In this document: positions 7,390 through 17,306 of the stretch, piece by piece | Numbering within the stretch: the first letter of the stretch is position 1 | Layout of the letters: every line of letters starts with the position of its first letter | Origin: Peribacillus sp. ACCC06369 | GTDB lineage: Bacteria; Bacillota; Bacilli; Bacillales; DSM-1321 | DNA: 64,000 nucleotides | NCBI RefSeq assembly: GCF_030348945.1 | Contig: NZ_JAUCEN010000002.1 | Location: 2,728,001-2,792,000 of the forward strand | Reading direction: 5' to 3' | The notes under the pieces: model-generated | What the model was told of the DNA's origin: nothing | The model's input: only the letters and a program-made list of their open reading frames with translations | Database searches by the model: none | Made by a program: the position numbers and the translations under genes

Positions 7390-8394
7390 TTAACGGATTT
7401 TTGCTTTTCGAAAGCCTTGATAGGAATCGTAGGCGGCAAAAAAGATTGTGATGAATATAAGCCCCCAGTAAATCGAGTTTTTCCATTCATCAATTGAATC
7501 ATCAATTGAAAACAGTGTCATTTCGTATGCAATGAATTCCGGATTCAATAAATTCGGATTACTGATGACGATGATGAAAGTCAGAGTGGATAGCAGCTGG
7601 TAAATGGCATGGAAAAAAGCAAGTTTCAGAGTCCACTGTCTCAAGAATAATTTGTATATGGCCAAGATCACTCCAAAGATTACGACGCAAGAAACCAGCA
7701 GCCAATAGGAATTCAATACCTCTTGATTGAAAGAAGGTGTCACAAAAATGAGGCTGCCATTTCTTTTTTCATAGACGCCAAGGAGGTTTGCTGCATTGAA
7801 ATAAAGGGCCGCAAATACAGAAAGACCTAACAAACTTGCAAAGACCTCGATCATATGAATGGCCTTTTTCTTTGAAATGTTCGGAATATCTTTTAGGTTT
7901 TCCGGTGTCCATGGTTTCAAATCTTTCGTTAAAGGAGACTGGTCTTTTGAAGTATCCATGCGTTCTAAAATGGCAAATGAAAGCGTTAGCCAGAAAAACA
8001 CTTGGATACCTGTACTGATGATACCTGCTATCGCTTTCCCGATTATGGTGAGAACCGCGTCCATAACCGTATTATCCCCCATATCCCGAAACGGATTATC
8101 CCCTACTAACCCGATTAGTGATATAACTGCAGCGATAGGCAAAATCATTTTCAACAGACTGATATATACATCATAATAACGTGGTCCAATCAGATGCATC
8201 GGGCGATCGCGATAACCACTAGCCAGTGTAACAGGATCTCCTAATTTTAATAGAACCGCTTTTACATCTTGCTCCGTATGATTCTCCGGAAGCATATCTT
8301 CGATTGTTGACTGAAGCTCAAGCGCAATATCCTCCCGACTTTTTTCTGGCAGCCTGCGAGTCACTTCCTGAATATAAAGTTCAATCAGCTCCAT
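7390..8394 (-). CDS. HAAS-domain multi-pass membrane protein
   Basis: 334-residue membrane protein. The first 60 residues (MELIELYIQEVTRRLPEK, then LELQSTIEDML and LGDPVTLASGYRDRP) match the HAAS/permease-prefix domain that is usually coupled to a PadR regulator. About six hydrophobic segments follow (near residues 80-100, 115-140, 180-205, 230-255, 262-282, 305-325). It overlaps the PadR gene by 14 bases, so the two are translationally coupled. Role unknown; in such pairs the membrane protein is often thought to act in envelope stress or signalling. Confidence 0.8.
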   Translation of the reverse strand: MELIELYIQEVTRRLPEKSREDIALELQSTIEDMLPENHTEQDVKAVLLKLGDPVTLASGYRDRPMHLIGPRYYDVYISLLKMILPIAAVISLIGLVGDNPFRDMGDNTVMDAVLTIIGKAIAGIISTGIQVFFWLTLSFAILERMDTSKDQSPLTKDLKPWTPENLKDIPNISKKKAIHMIEVFASLLGLSVFAALYFNAANLLGVYEKRNGSLIFVTPSFNQEVLNSYWLLVSCVVIFGVILAIYKLFLRQWTLKLAFFHAIYQLLSTLTFIIVISNPNLLNPEFIAYEMTLFSIDDSIDEWKNSIYWGLIFITIFFAAYDSYQGFRKAKIR

Positions 8395-8728
8395 CTTCTT
8401 CCTCTCCTTTTAATAATATATAAAGTTCTTGTGACGTTTTTTCCCATTCTTGCTTTAACTGAATGAAAATTTCTCCCCCATAATCACTTAAAGAATAATA
8501 CTTGCGCGGTCTACTTTCAGAAGTATCCCAGCTGCTGGTCACCAATTCTTGTTTTTCCAGGCGGCGAAGCAAAGGATATAAAGTACTTTGATCAATGGTA
8601 ATTCCCGACTTCTCTAAACGCTGGACAAGCGAGTACCCATACTGAGGGGTTTTGAGCTGACTTAGAACAGCTAGCGTTAAAGTGCCTCTGCGCAGCTCAG
8701 TTGTTAATGAATTCAGTAAATTGCTCAT
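8381..8728 (-). CDS. PadR-family transcriptional regulator
   Basis: 115-residue winged-helix repressor. Seen: ELRRGTLTLAVLSQL, YGYSLVQRLEKSG and DQSTLYPLLRRLEKQ, the signature of the family, then a wing with SRPRKYYSL and a short dimerisation helix. ATG at 8728 with GAGGTG upstream. It probably represses its own operon with the HAAS gene; direct repeats lie just downstream of its promoter. Confidence 0.92.
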   Translation of the reverse strand: MSNLLNSLTTELRRGTLTLAVLSQLKTPQYGYSLVQRLEKSGITIDQSTLYPLLRRLEKQELVTSSWDTSESRPRKYYSLSDYGGEIFIQLKQEWEKTSQELYILLKGEEEDGAD

Positions 8729-8744
8729 CCAATCACCTCTTCTC

Positions 8745-8809
8745 TATACTATGTGACGTACACCATACCTTATACTATGCATCATACACTATTTTAGTTC
8801 TTACACCAA
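8745..8809 (-). promoter_or_regulatory. padR promoter with repeated candidate operator
   Basis: Minus strand TTGGTG (8809-8804), 17-bp spacer, TATGAT (8786-8781). TATACTATG occurs twice on the plus strand (8745-8753 and 8771-8779), 26 bp apart, in the start-site region between the -10 and the ribosome binding site; likely sites for autoregulation by PadR (inferred). Confidence 0.6.
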
Positions 8810-8842
8810 CATAAAAATGAAATTATAATTTATTGAAAGCAT

Positions 8843-8871
8843 AAAAAAGAGAAGCGTTTTACGCCTCTCCG
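8843..8871 (-). terminator. Terminator after the gntP/garK remnants
   Basis: Minus strand GAGAGGCGT-AAA-ACGCTTCTC then six T; retained although the genes before it are broken. Confidence 0.8.
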
Positions 8872-8885
8872 TTTGTCCATTATTA

Positions 8886-9060
8886 CTATGTTCCGATTAT
8901 TGTACCGAAAACGATTACAAGTCCAATGCTTGTCATCAGTCTGCAAAAACCGCCGTTAATTTTCTCCACAATCTGATTTAGAGGCATCCCAGGGCAAAAC
9001 CCACAAATAAAGTGCCTAGAAGTAACGATAAGAACGGATGAAGCTTACATTTGGTTGTCG
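8886..9060 (-). pseudogene. Gluconate/glycerate permease (GntP-type) N-terminal remnant
   Basis: In two frames the minus strand encodes LHPFLSLLLLGTLFVGFALG-like and GMPLNQIVEKINGGF then MTSIGLVIVFGTIIGT, the start of a GntP-family permease (LG-PL-VEKI-GG-G--GSIGLVI pattern). A frameshift separates the parts and the protein ends after about 55 residues at 8886. It follows the glycerate kinase remnant, a normal partner for a glycerate permease. The rest of the permease is gone. Confidence 0.6.
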
Positions 9061-10216
9061 CCAGAACACGCAATAACCAAGACTATTCGCTGCCAAAAAG
9101 GTCCGCATTACTTGTTCAGCTGAAAATTCCAAAAATTCAGCTCCTCTTTCCATAGCTTCCTTTAAAGGTATTGGAGCTTTCACCAGACTATGAACACTTG
9201 TTATTCCATGATCATATAAAGCTTCAATACCAGTTCCGATTGATCCAGCCAAAACGAATACGGGAATACCATGCTTTTTCGCTTCTTGTGCAACTCCCAT
9301 CGGTGTTTTTTCTAAAGCTGTTAGGTAATCGATTAGGTCCTCACCCGTAAAGACACAATCAGCATCGTATAGTTTTTCACCCAGTTTCGTATATTCCATA
9401 ACAATATCTACGCCCCTTTTTGTTTCCGCATTGAAAAAGGGTTGAAAGGCACTACCGATTCCACATGCAGCACCAGCTTTATCATGCAAGTGAATGCCTG
9501 TCTTGACTTCCACTAAATCAGCCCATGATGTTAAAGCCTTATCTTGCATCTCAACCATGGCAGGAGTCGCCCCTTTTTGGGGATCCGAATACACTTGATG
9601 CCCCTTCCGGCCCGACTAACGGATTTTGAACATCCGAGGCAATCAAAAACTCGGAATCTGCTATTCTTGGATTAAAATCCTCCGTATTTATTTCTGATAT
9701 GCGCGACAATTCGGCTCCACCGAATCCCAGCGGATTACCAACTGCATCAAATGCCCTCATTCCCAAAGCCTGGTGCATTCCAACGCCGGCGTCGTTGGTA
9801 GCGCTACCCCCCAATTGCTAAAATGAACTTTCGACAGCCATCATCCAATGCTTTTTGAATGAGCTCTCCTGTACCGTATGTAGTAGTGATCAATGGGTTC
9901 AACTCTTCTGGATTGACTAGGCATAAACCGGATGCACTAGCCATTTCAATCACACATGTTTCTTGATCCCCCAAGATTCCATATGCTGCCGGTATGTCTT
10001 CAAATAAAGGTCCTTTAACGGTCACTTCAACTTTTCGCCCGTTTGTAACTGTCACAAGGCTATCCATCGTACCTTCACCACCATCCGCTACAGGAACCAA
10101 TTCTGTCTTGGCATCCGGCATAGCCTTCCTCACCCCTCGCTCGATTGCTTTCGAAAGCCTCTAATGCATGCTGACAAACTTCCCTTATAAGAATCTGGTG
10201 CAATGACAATTTTCAT
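9040..10216 (-). pseudogene. Glycerate kinase (GarK/GlxK family), frameshifted
   Basis: The start MKIVIAPDSYKGSLSA (ATG at 10216) is clear, but the frame is then lost and AIERGVRKAMPDAKTELVP continues in another. Further shifts occur near 9806 (between LAIGG and GGSATNDAG) and near 9590 (between GASSVFG and QKGATPAMVEM). All parts of a type-2 glycerate kinase are present, including VADGGEGTMDSL and FTGEDLID. At the 3' end, after EQVMRTFLAA, the frame runs into permease DNA, which suggests a deletion fusing the two genes. The product would be inactive. Confidence 0.88.
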
Positions 10217-10617
10217 TCTCAGGCCCCCTTTGAATTTATTTTAATATTTATTTAATTATAATCTTAGGGAATATGTTAGTCATCGCCCAAACTAAATGAA
10301 AATTAGTATGACATAATGTATTTAATTTTTTAGCTATAATAAAATAATGGTCCCTCACCCTCCATGGTTTGAAACTCTGCACCATTTTCCTAAGTAACTT
10401 AAATATCGGGGAATGTGCAAAAAGAATGTATATAAATCGTAATTCCTTTATATACCGATTAAAAAAATCGTTGAAGGAAATTGTGAAATAAGACTGCTCA
10501 TTTAAATTTTTTTCGTTTCTATCCCTATTAAGACCTTACATTGGAATTCTGTATAATTGATCGAGGTACCGAGTAGATTAACATTACATGATTTTTTTCC
10601 ATATCAGGAGGGATTGG
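10217..10617. other. Intergenic stretch before yerD
   Basis: No gene seen. A TATAAT at 10552-10557 is a likely -10 for yerD; the matching -35 is weak. AT-rich otherwise. Confidence 0.4.
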
Positions 10618-12225
10618 ATGAGTGGTATCGCAAATATTTTAATAATCCTTGGATTTTCCATTATCTTCATCATCATCATTGTCTTGTTTTTCCTATTACT
10701 TTATATGATTTTCTTTGACCGCATGCAGAAGCATCATGCAATTTTAAGGAATTACCCAGTGCTTGGGAGGATACGTTACTTTCTGGAAAAAATCGGCCCT
10801 GAAATGCGGCAATATTGGTTTAACAGTGATAATGAAGGAAAACCCTTTTCCCGAGATGACTATGAACATATGGTGAAAAGTTCAAAATATTTACGAGATG
10901 TCATTGGTTTTGGTTCAAAACGGGACTTTGATGAAGAAGGTTTTTTTGTTAATAATAGCATGTTCCCAAAATTGGCCGAAGAAGAAAAATACGATAGAGA
11001 AACAAAAGTAACGACTAAAAGATACATTCTTTTGAAAGACCCGCTTTTCTCACAGCGAGAAGAACAATGGGGAGATGTAGAATCCTCTGCATTCTTATTG
11101 GATGATGAAGATGCCGTGATCATCGGCCCAAACACTAAGAATCCCTTTCGATTAAAAGGTCTTATCGGCATGTCCGCCATGAGTTATGGCTCTTTGGGGA
11201 AAAATGCAATCACTGCCCTGTCTGAGGGATTGGCCGCCGCAAAAGGCACATGGATGAATACAGGGGAAGGTGGACTTTCTCCTTATCATTTAATTGGGGG
11301 CGTCGATATTATCATGCAAATCGGTCCTGCCATGTTTGGGGTTCGTGATAGTATCGGCGAAATGGATTGGGATGAGTTAAAAAGAAAAAGTGAAATACCA
11401 GAAATCAAAGCATTTGAAATCAAATTGGCTCAAGGTGCCAAAACTCGTGGAGGACATATTGATGCTGAAAAAGTTAATCCCGAAATCGCTGAAATCCGTA
11501 AGGTCGTACCGTACAAAGCTATCGATAGTCCGAATCGGTTTCATCAATTCAATGACGTAGAATCCATGTGCGATTTTATCGAAAAAATCAGGGACCATAC
11601 AGGCATCCCGGTCGGTATCAAAATGGTCATCGGTGGCAATGAAAGTGTTGAAGAGCTAGCTAGCTATATGAAAGAAACCGGGAAAGGTCCGGATTTCATT
11701 TCATTGGATGGCGGTGAAGGCGGCACGGGTGCATCTTATCAGGAATTGATCGATAGCGTAGGATTACCGATAAAATCCGCTTTGCCGATTTTAGTATCGA
11801 CCCTGGAAAAGTACGGTGTCCGCAATCGGGTAAAAATCATCGCCTCCGGTAAATTGTTCACGCCTGATAGAATAGCGATAGCTCTTGCCATGGGGGCCGA
11901 CCTTGTTAACATAGCTCGAGGTTTCATGATTGCCATTGGATGTATACAGACGATGAAATGTCAATCCAATGCTTGCCCTGTCGGGGTAGCAACCACCGAT
12001 CCAGAATTGCAAAAGGCACTTGTCATCGATGAAAAGAAATACCGCGTGGTCAACTTTCTTGTTACCCTTAGAAAAGGATTATATCGAATCTCAGCCGCTG
12101 CTGGTTTGGATTCGCCCATTCATTTTCAACCGAAGCACATTAGCTATAAGGACGATAAAGGAATAGTCACATCCCTTGAAGATATCATGAAAGAAGTTAA
12201 GGGACTAATAGGAGTTAGACAATGA
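10618..12225 (+). CDS. yerD: FMN-binding glutamate-synthase-like protein (YerD family)
   Basis: 535 residues from the ATG at 10618, which has AGGAGG six bases upstream. A hydrophobic N-terminal helix (residues 2-32) anchors it to the membrane; the rest is the central FMN barrel of ferredoxin-type glutamate synthase, with GMSAMSYGSLGKNAI, TGEGGLSPYH, GGHIDAEKVNPEIA, SLDGGEGGTGA and a CQSNACPVGVAT cluster near the C-terminus. The amidotransferase domain of true GltB is missing, as in B. subtilis YerD, whose reaction is not settled. Monocistronic with its own terminator. Confidence 0.9.
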   Translation: MSGIANILIILGFSIIFIIIIVLFFLLLYMIFFDRMQKHHAILRNYPVLGRIRYFLEKIGPEMRQYWFNSDNEGKPFSRDDYEHMVKSSKYLRDVIGFGSKRDFDEEGFFVNNSMFPKLAEEEKYDRETKVTTKRYILLKDPLFSQREEQWGDVESSAFLLDDEDAVIIGPNTKNPFRLKGLIGMSAMSYGSLGKNAITALSEGLAAAKGTWMNTGEGGLSPYHLIGGVDIIMQIGPAMFGVRDSIGEMDWDELKRKSEIPEIKAFEIKLAQGAKTRGGHIDAEKVNPEIAEIRKVVPYKAIDSPNRFHQFNDVESMCDFIEKIRDHTGIPVGIKMVIGGNESVEELASYMKETGKGPDFISLDGGEGGTGASYQELIDSVGLPIKSALPILVSTLEKYGVRNRVKIIASGKLFTPDRIAIALAMGADLVNIARGFMIAIGCIQTMKCQSNACPVGVATTDPELQKALVIDEKKYRVVNFLVTLRKGLYRISAAAGLDSPIHFQPKHISYKDDKGIVTSLEDIMKEVKGLIGVRQ

Positions 12226-12263
12226 AAAAACCGCCGCCCAAATTGTGATGGGCGGTTTTTTCT
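12225..12263 (+). terminator. yerD terminator
   Basis: AACCGCC pairs with GGGCGGTT, followed by six T; begins at the stop codon. Confidence 0.85.
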
Positions 12264-12377
12264 TTATCAATTAAGGTAGCGCATGTAGCTGTATAATTTA
12301 CAATATTATGTAAACCAGACCTCTTACTATAATAAATCAATTAGAATATGGGACAGTTTGACATTCGTTGTTAAATC

Positions 12378-12403
12378 AAAAAAAAGCTCATATGATATGA
12401 GCT
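12378..12403 (-). terminator. Terminator of the MBL hydrolase gene
   Basis: Minus strand AGCTCATA-TCA-TATGAGCT followed by eight T. Confidence 0.85.
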
Positions 12404-12422
12404 AGATTCAATGTTCAATATA

Positions 12423-13361
12423 TCAAATGGATTGATAATACCATTTGCCATCACGTTTAAACTTTCTGCATTGGTCATTCAAAAGAAGGTATTCAAGGTG
12501 AGCCAATGTTTCACCAACAGCAAACCTAGTTTCGTGAATGGGTAGATTTCCAAATAAGATATTGCATGCACTTTTAACAGTAATCGGCTCTTTCATGTTT
12601 TCATGAATTACATGCAACCGGTCCTGATGGTGATCCAATAATTCAACAATTCTTTTATTGGCATTTTGAAATGGTTTCCCATGTGAAGGGATGACATATT
12701 CTACGTCCAACTTTTGAATTTTTTTTAAAGAAGTAAAAAACTCTTCCAATGGGTTGCTTAAACCCTTAAACCAATAAGAAATATTAGGAGATACCCTGGG
12801 CAATATATGATCTGTTGAGAAAAGGACACTATTTTCCTTATTGTATAAGGAAATCAGGCCATCTGAATGCCCCGGCGTGAAGATCACTTCATACTCATAT
12901 TTGCCAAAACGTAGCTTCAATCCTTCGTCAAGATGATGATTTACAGTAGGATAGGGTTTTACTTGTGGCATAAAGCTGCTTTCGTCACTAGATAAGGCGA
13001 CAGCTATTTCGTCTTTCATCCCGCATGCCTCATAATTTTCTTTAAGCTTATTCAGAGAATCCGCTTCCCAATACGTAGTTCCCGCATGTTCATCCACTTT
13101 TGTCATCCAAACATCTGCACTGGTTAATTGTTGTAAAGCTCCTGCATACCCGAAATGGTCTGGGTGATAGTGGGTGATGATAATATCGGTAATATCATGT
13201 TTTTCAATAATGGGGTTCCATATATCCCTTGTAGTGTTATTATTTAATCCCGTATCAATGATTGTCCACCCTTTTTCACCTTCTGCCAGGAAACAATGGA
13301 CATGGTCCAACCTAAAAGGCATTGGAATGGTAACCTGAGTAACTTTCAATTCATTCAGCAA
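12423..13361 (-). CDS. Metallo-beta-lactamase-fold hydrolase (YqjP-like)
   Basis: 312-residue cytoplasmic MBL-fold protein with a binuclear metal site: THYHPDHFG (about residues 62-70), FTPGHSDG (about 166), the Asp in LFSTDHILP and the terminal His in IPSHGKP. The length and extra C-terminal helical domain match the YqjP group. TTG start at 13361, with AAGGAG nine bases upstream. Single gene with its own terminator. Substrate unknown; thioester or phosphodiester hydrolysis are both known in the family. Confidence 0.82.
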   Translation of the reverse strand: MLNELKVTQVTIPMPFRLDHVHCFLAEGEKGWTIIDTGLNNNTTRDIWNPIIEKHDITDIIITHYHPDHFGYAGALQQLTSADVWMTKVDEHAGTTYWEADSLNKLKENYEACGMKDEIAVALSSDESSFMPQVKPYPTVNHHLDEGLKLRFGKYEYEVIFTPGHSDGLISLYNKENSVLFSTDHILPRVSPNISYWFKGLSNPLEEFFTSLKKIQKLDVEYVIPSHGKPFQNANKRIVELLDHHQDRLHVIHENMKEPITVKSACNILFGNLPIHETRFAVGETLAHLEYLLLNDQCRKFKRDGKWYYQSI

Positions 13362-13546
13362 GTATAACTTCTCCTTCCGATGTAACTTTCAATTTTATAA
13401 GTTCGAAATGAACATTGTTAAATAAAGGTATATTATTAATCAATTCGACGAATTATTTGCAGTTCCTCTAATCATCATCTACATTTATGGCCAATTGGAT
13501 AAATCTAAGAAGATTAACCAGTGGCTAAGGGCATGTATAAAGAAAA

Positions 13547-13572
13547 ACCGCCATCAATTGATGGCGGTTTCT
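13547..13572 (-). terminator. Terminator after gene 13577-14170
   Basis: Perfect palindrome of AACCGCCATCAATTG with its complement; T-rich run on the minus strand. Confidence 0.85.
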
Positions 13573-13576
13573 CGTT

Positions 13577-14170
13577 TTACATATCTTCCTCGATTGTTTG
13601 AACAAGGATAAATAGAAAATGATAAATTAAATTGAAAGCTTGTTCCAATGACATGTCCTCTCGAAAACCTTTTACGTTATCCAAGGCAAAATTCACATCC
13701 CATAGTCCGTCACCCTGGTTAAACATTAAACTGAATGATCCAATGCCTTCTTGAAGTTCCTTTGTTAAATAGGTTTTTAAAACCTCTCCCATTTTTTTCT
13801 GGAATTTCAATCCGAACATCGCGTTATAAGTACCGAAAACATCATCCACTTCCAACGAAAGTGCTTCAACACCGATTAATTCAAACCATTTGGATTCAAA
13901 GTAAAGGAATTCTTCTTTATTATTTTTCAAATACCCGATCGGTTGTGATAAAAATGCAGAGTTCTCTTCAGAAATCAATTCTTCGCTCTCTTTATTACTG
14001 CGCTCGATATAAGCATCAGTAAAACGGGATGCATTTTCTTTTTCCACTATTATGATATCATCTGCGATTAATTTATGCTTTTCTGCATAATCCCTTTCTT
14101 CTTTGAACAACTCAACCTTGTTTTCGATTACGGATTTCGATATGTATGATTCCATTTGTTTTTTTAGCAT
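13577..14170 (-). CDS. Conserved hypothetical protein
   Basis: 197 residues from the ATG at 14170, which has GGAGG seven bases upstream; a longer frame to 14212 lacks such a site. No signal peptide or membrane helix. It is acidic, with a helical first third (MLKKQMESYISKSVIENKVE) and an alpha/beta second half ending in a hydrophobic helix (NLIYHFLFILVQTIEEDM). I do not recognise a catalytic motif. Single gene with a strong terminator, so it is probably real and expressed on its own. Confidence 0.75.
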   Translation of the reverse strand: MLKKQMESYISKSVIENKVELFKEERDYAEKHKLIADDIIIVEKENASRFTDAYIERSNKESEELISEENSAFLSQPIGYLKNNKEEFLYFESKWFELIGVEALSLEVDDVFGTYNAMFGLKFQKKMGEVLKTYLTKELQEGIGSFSLMFNQGDGLWDVNFALDNVKGFREDMSLEQAFNLIYHFLFILVQTIEEDM

Positions 14171-14335
14171 GTTATGTCCTCCTAATATCTTTTCAAGCTT
14201 TCGCAATTTCAATCATAGCATATTCAATACAGATAAAATAACTTTGTGAAAGAAATTACAATATCGGCTGTGGCAATCGTTTCGTGTCTTCGATATAGTA
14301 ATGGTAAGCGTATATATATATAAGAGAGAAATGAG

Positions 14336-15463
14336 ATGTTAAATATGCAAAAAATCATTGTAGTTGGTGCAGGGATTCTGGGAGCTTCCACTGCCTATCA
14401 GCTGGCTAAAAGTGGAGCTGAGGTTATCATAATAGACCGCCAAGATGATGGACAGGCAACTTCTGCTGCTGCAGGAATCGTGTGCCCATGGATTTCGCAA
14501 AGGCGCAATCAAGCTTGGTATCTCCTTGCTAAAAATGGAGCTGCTTTCTATCCGGGTTTAATTGAAGAACTTGAACAGGATGGGGAAACGGAGACTGGTT
14601 ATGCCCAAGTCGGGGCCATAAGTTTACATACAGATGAAGAAAAACTGATTGCCATGAAGAACCGAGCGGAAAAACGGAAAGAAGATGCACCGGAGATCGG
14701 GACGATCACATTACTTTCTGCAGAGAAAACAAATGCCTTATTCCCGCCTCTTTCCAGTGAATATGCAGCAGTTCACGTGAGTGGGGCCGCTCGAGTCGAT
14801 GGACGAGCGCTACGTGATTCCTTATTGAGGGCATCACAAAAAAACGGTGCGAAACTTATGTATGGTGAGGCTATACTTTCATATAATGGTGCACATGTTA
14901 CAGGTGTAACACTTGAAGATGAAATCATACCTGCTGATAAAGTGATTGTTTGTGCTGGAGCTTGGGCACCGGAATTACTGAAACCACTGGGCCTGAATTT
15001 TCAAGTCAGCTTCCAAAAGGCTCAAATCATTCATCTGGAAGCACCAAATACAAATACGAATAACTGGCCTGTGGTCATGCCTCCCAGTGATCAATATCTT
15101 TTGGCTTTCGATAATAATAAGATCGTTGCTGGGGCGACTCATGAAAACACGGACGTCTTCGATAACCGAATGACTGCAGGAGGGCTGCAGGAAGTTTTCA
15201 ATAAGGCCCTGCATACCGCTCCAGGCTTGTCGGATAGTACGTTTGTTGAAGCGCGGGTCGGATTTCGTCCATTCACGCCTGGATTCCTTCCGGTTATTGG
15301 TCCTTTACCTAATTGGGAAGGAATTATCATAGCCAATGGTCTTGGAGCTTCCGGTTTAACTATGGGCCCCTATATAGGCTCCCAATTGGCAAACCTCGCA
15401 CTTGATAGAAAAATCGATATCGATTTAGAAAAGTATGATGTTAGAGGTGCGCTTTTAACATAA
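14336..15463 (+). CDS. FAD-dependent oxidoreductase, DadA/YurR-like
   Basis: 375-residue flavoprotein of the DAO family, acting on an amino acid or amine. Seen: the dinucleotide motif VVGAGILGASTAYQLA at the start, RQDDGQATSAAAGIVCPWIS, which resembles B. subtilis YurR, a second FAD contact VIVCAGAWAPELL, and the C-terminal GFRPFTPGFLPVIGP then ANGLGASGLTMGP. ATG at 14336; an in-frame ATG at 14345 is also possible because the upstream site is weak. Monocistronic, with a terminator. The substrate cannot be told from sequence. Confidence 0.85.
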   Translation: MLNMQKIIVVGAGILGASTAYQLAKSGAEVIIIDRQDDGQATSAAAGIVCPWISQRRNQAWYLLAKNGAAFYPGLIEELEQDGETETGYAQVGAISLHTDEEKLIAMKNRAEKRKEDAPEIGTITLLSAEKTNALFPPLSSEYAAVHVSGAARVDGRALRDSLLRASQKNGAKLMYGEAILSYNGAHVTGVTLEDEIIPADKVIVCAGAWAPELLKPLGLNFQVSFQKAQIIHLEAPNTNTNNWPVVMPPSDQYLLAFDNNKIVAGATHENTDVFDNRMTAGGLQEVFNKALHTAPGLSDSTFVEARVGFRPFTPGFLPVIGPLPNWEGIIIANGLGASGLTMGPYIGSQLANLALDRKIDIDLEKYDVRGALLT

Positions 15464-15505
15464 CTGCCAAAACATTACCTATCTGGATAATGAACGTATT
15501 AAATC

Positions 15506-15540
15506 AACTGACTCTGGAACTTTCCTAGGTCAGTTTTTTT
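15506..15540 (+). terminator. Terminator of the DadA/YurR-like gene
   Basis: AACTGAC (15506-15512) and GTCAGTT (15529-15535) followed by T; the IS1595-type element starts eight bases later. Confidence 0.8.
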
Positions 15541-15590
15541 AAAAAAAAGGCTTTGTTAAGTAGTATTGTTGTTTTTTAGGTATAAAATAT

Positions 15591-15651
15591 GGGAACGTCC
15601 GTTTTGGACGTTCCCGTTCTTATTCCATTAAAGCCCCCTATAATGGAATAA
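15591..15651. repeat. Two tandem hairpins inside the IS1595-type left end
   Basis: GGGAACGTCC-GTTTT-GGACGTTCCC (15591-15615) is followed by TTATTCCATTA (15620-15630) pairing with TAATGGAATAA (15641-15651). Neither is followed by a clear T run. Confidence 0.6.
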
Positions 15652-15673
15652 CTGTAAAGCTAATGAAGCTTTT

Positions 15674-16165
15674 TTAAAAGCTGCGTTTCGCTGCCCAAGC
15701 ACCTTGCATTTTACTAAGGAATACAATTTGCCCAATATGATATGCGTCGTGCATTGCTAAACTCTTCAGTTCAAGCACTAATGAATTATCTCCTGGAACC
15801 TGTCTATACAAATCTTCATGTTCTGATTTTGCTAGTATTTTTCCAAGTTCGCGATGAACATAAAAATATTCTTGTTTTGTTTCCTTCCAATTTTCTAACG
15901 TCTCAGTTGGTAATCGAAATGTAGAGTCATTATTTTCTGCCTGTGGTTCATTCGCTGTTTCACCAAGAAATCGCATCATATATCTTTTTTCAAAGAAAAG
16001 TAAATGACAAACTAATTCCCAAATGGAATTCATTGCCCCATCAGCTGGTTTCCAAATTGCCTGTTCAAAAGTGATGTCCTCTAGCACTTTTTCAAGTGGT
16101 GGAAACCAGTCTTCTTCATCTAAGCAGCTTGCCCATTGTTGTAACAAAAGTGTCTTTACATCCAT
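15674..16165 (-). CDS. DinB/YfiT-like metal-dependent protein, apparent IS passenger
   Basis: 163 residues, a four-helix DinB-superfamily protein, with the three metal-binding His positions visible in VCHLLFFEKRY and AMHDAYHIGQIVFL. Members include thiol transferases for bacillithiol and other small thiols; the exact reaction is unknown. ATG at 16165 with GGAGG nine bases upstream. It lies between the terminal repeats of the IS1595-type element, 148 bases from the broken transposase, and in the same direction. Unlike the transposase, its frame is intact, so it has probably been kept by selection. Confidence 0.85.
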   Translation of the reverse strand: MDVKTLLLQQWASCLDEEDWFPPLEKVLEDITFEQAIWKPADGAMNSIWELVCHLLFFEKRYMMRFLGETANEPQAENNDSTFRLPTETLENWKETKQEYFYVHRELGKILAKSEHEDLYRQVPGDNSLVLELKSLAMHDAYHIGQIVFLSKMQGAWAAKRSF

Positions 16166-16313
16166 TTTCTATTCCCTCCAATTTAATCCCTTTAATAGAT
16201 AATCCCTTTGGTAAAAATATTTGCGGCGTGTTGTAGATAGCTCACTAATTAAGGTGTCATGCCATTTCCTTGTTCAATTAAACTGGCCCTTTAACGGAAC
16301 AATGAACGTTCTG

Positions 16314-17306
16314 TTATTTGGAAAATTCTGATATCCTTAGTTTATCATAAGTTGTGTTAACTGAGAAAGAACAACTGTCTAAAACCATTTTGGTTATCGT
16401 AAAGTTATCTTTTATATGTTTGATGGTGTCTAAGAATGGGAACCAGCTCAAATAATGGTCTAGATATTTAGTCGCTACACCATTAAAACGCTCCATCCAG
16501 CTCTTTAAACGGCTGTGATAACTATTTACATTCTGGATGTGAAAAATCCCTTTAACTCGCTCCCTACCATTTACTTTAAAGCGATGACGCTCAATTCCTT
16601 TTTCTTTGGCATAAGTCATAAACGCCCGCCAAGCATCCGTACATAGAACATTTTGTATTGATAGCTTGGAACCTAACGCTTCGTCCAAACTCTTTTTTAT
16701 AATACGCCCTTTTCCTATTGTTTTGGAAAACGTTCTCTTTTGGCGGTCTCTGGCTATAAGAACGCATACTTGGTCCTTACTTATTCCTCTAAACTCCGAA
16801 CTACCACCGCGTAACCTTGTTTTTCGACCTTGGATATTCCGTTTTCCTTTCTCGGAATAGAGGAAATAGGTTTCATCCATTTCTACTATGCCTTCGAAAA
16901 GAAAAAGCGTCACATAATGAGCACCAATGAGTTAAGCTGATTTCCGAAGGGAATACCTTTCAATCATACATTCGATGAACTGAAGCCATTTACTAGGCAT
17001 ATGAGTTCTGTGAAGAGGAGTGTTCGTCATATCTGTGAATGTTTTACCGCACTCTTTGCAGCGGTATCTTTGATGTTCATTGGTATTGATTGTAGTTTTT
17101 ACTTGAAATTTACAGAAGCGAATGCCATTAGTGGATGGACAATGGGTGCAGGTGTAGCCGTCTTTGTGTTTCTATTCTGATACATCAGTGAATACAGACT
17201 CTGTTTCTCCCGCACTCCCTAATGAGTTTGTGAAGAACTCCTTCAATCGCTGCTGGTCTCTTTGGCTAAGATTTCTGATTTGGTTAATTATGTCCGCTAA
17301 CGCCAT
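16314..17306 (-). pseudogene. ISXO2-like (IS1595 family) transposase, degenerate
   Basis: The start MALADIINQIRNLSQRDQQ (ATG at 17306) is followed by an in-frame stop after FTDVSE, then the zinc-ribbon part (CTHCPST, YRCKECGKTFTDMT), then a second stop after RYSLRKSA and a loss of about 20-40 residues. The last 199 codons are open and hold the catalytic block: FEGIVEMDETYF, VLCTDAWRAFMTYA and HHLLS-like NVNSYHSRLKSWMERF. The two stops and deletion make it non-functional. Confidence 0.88.
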
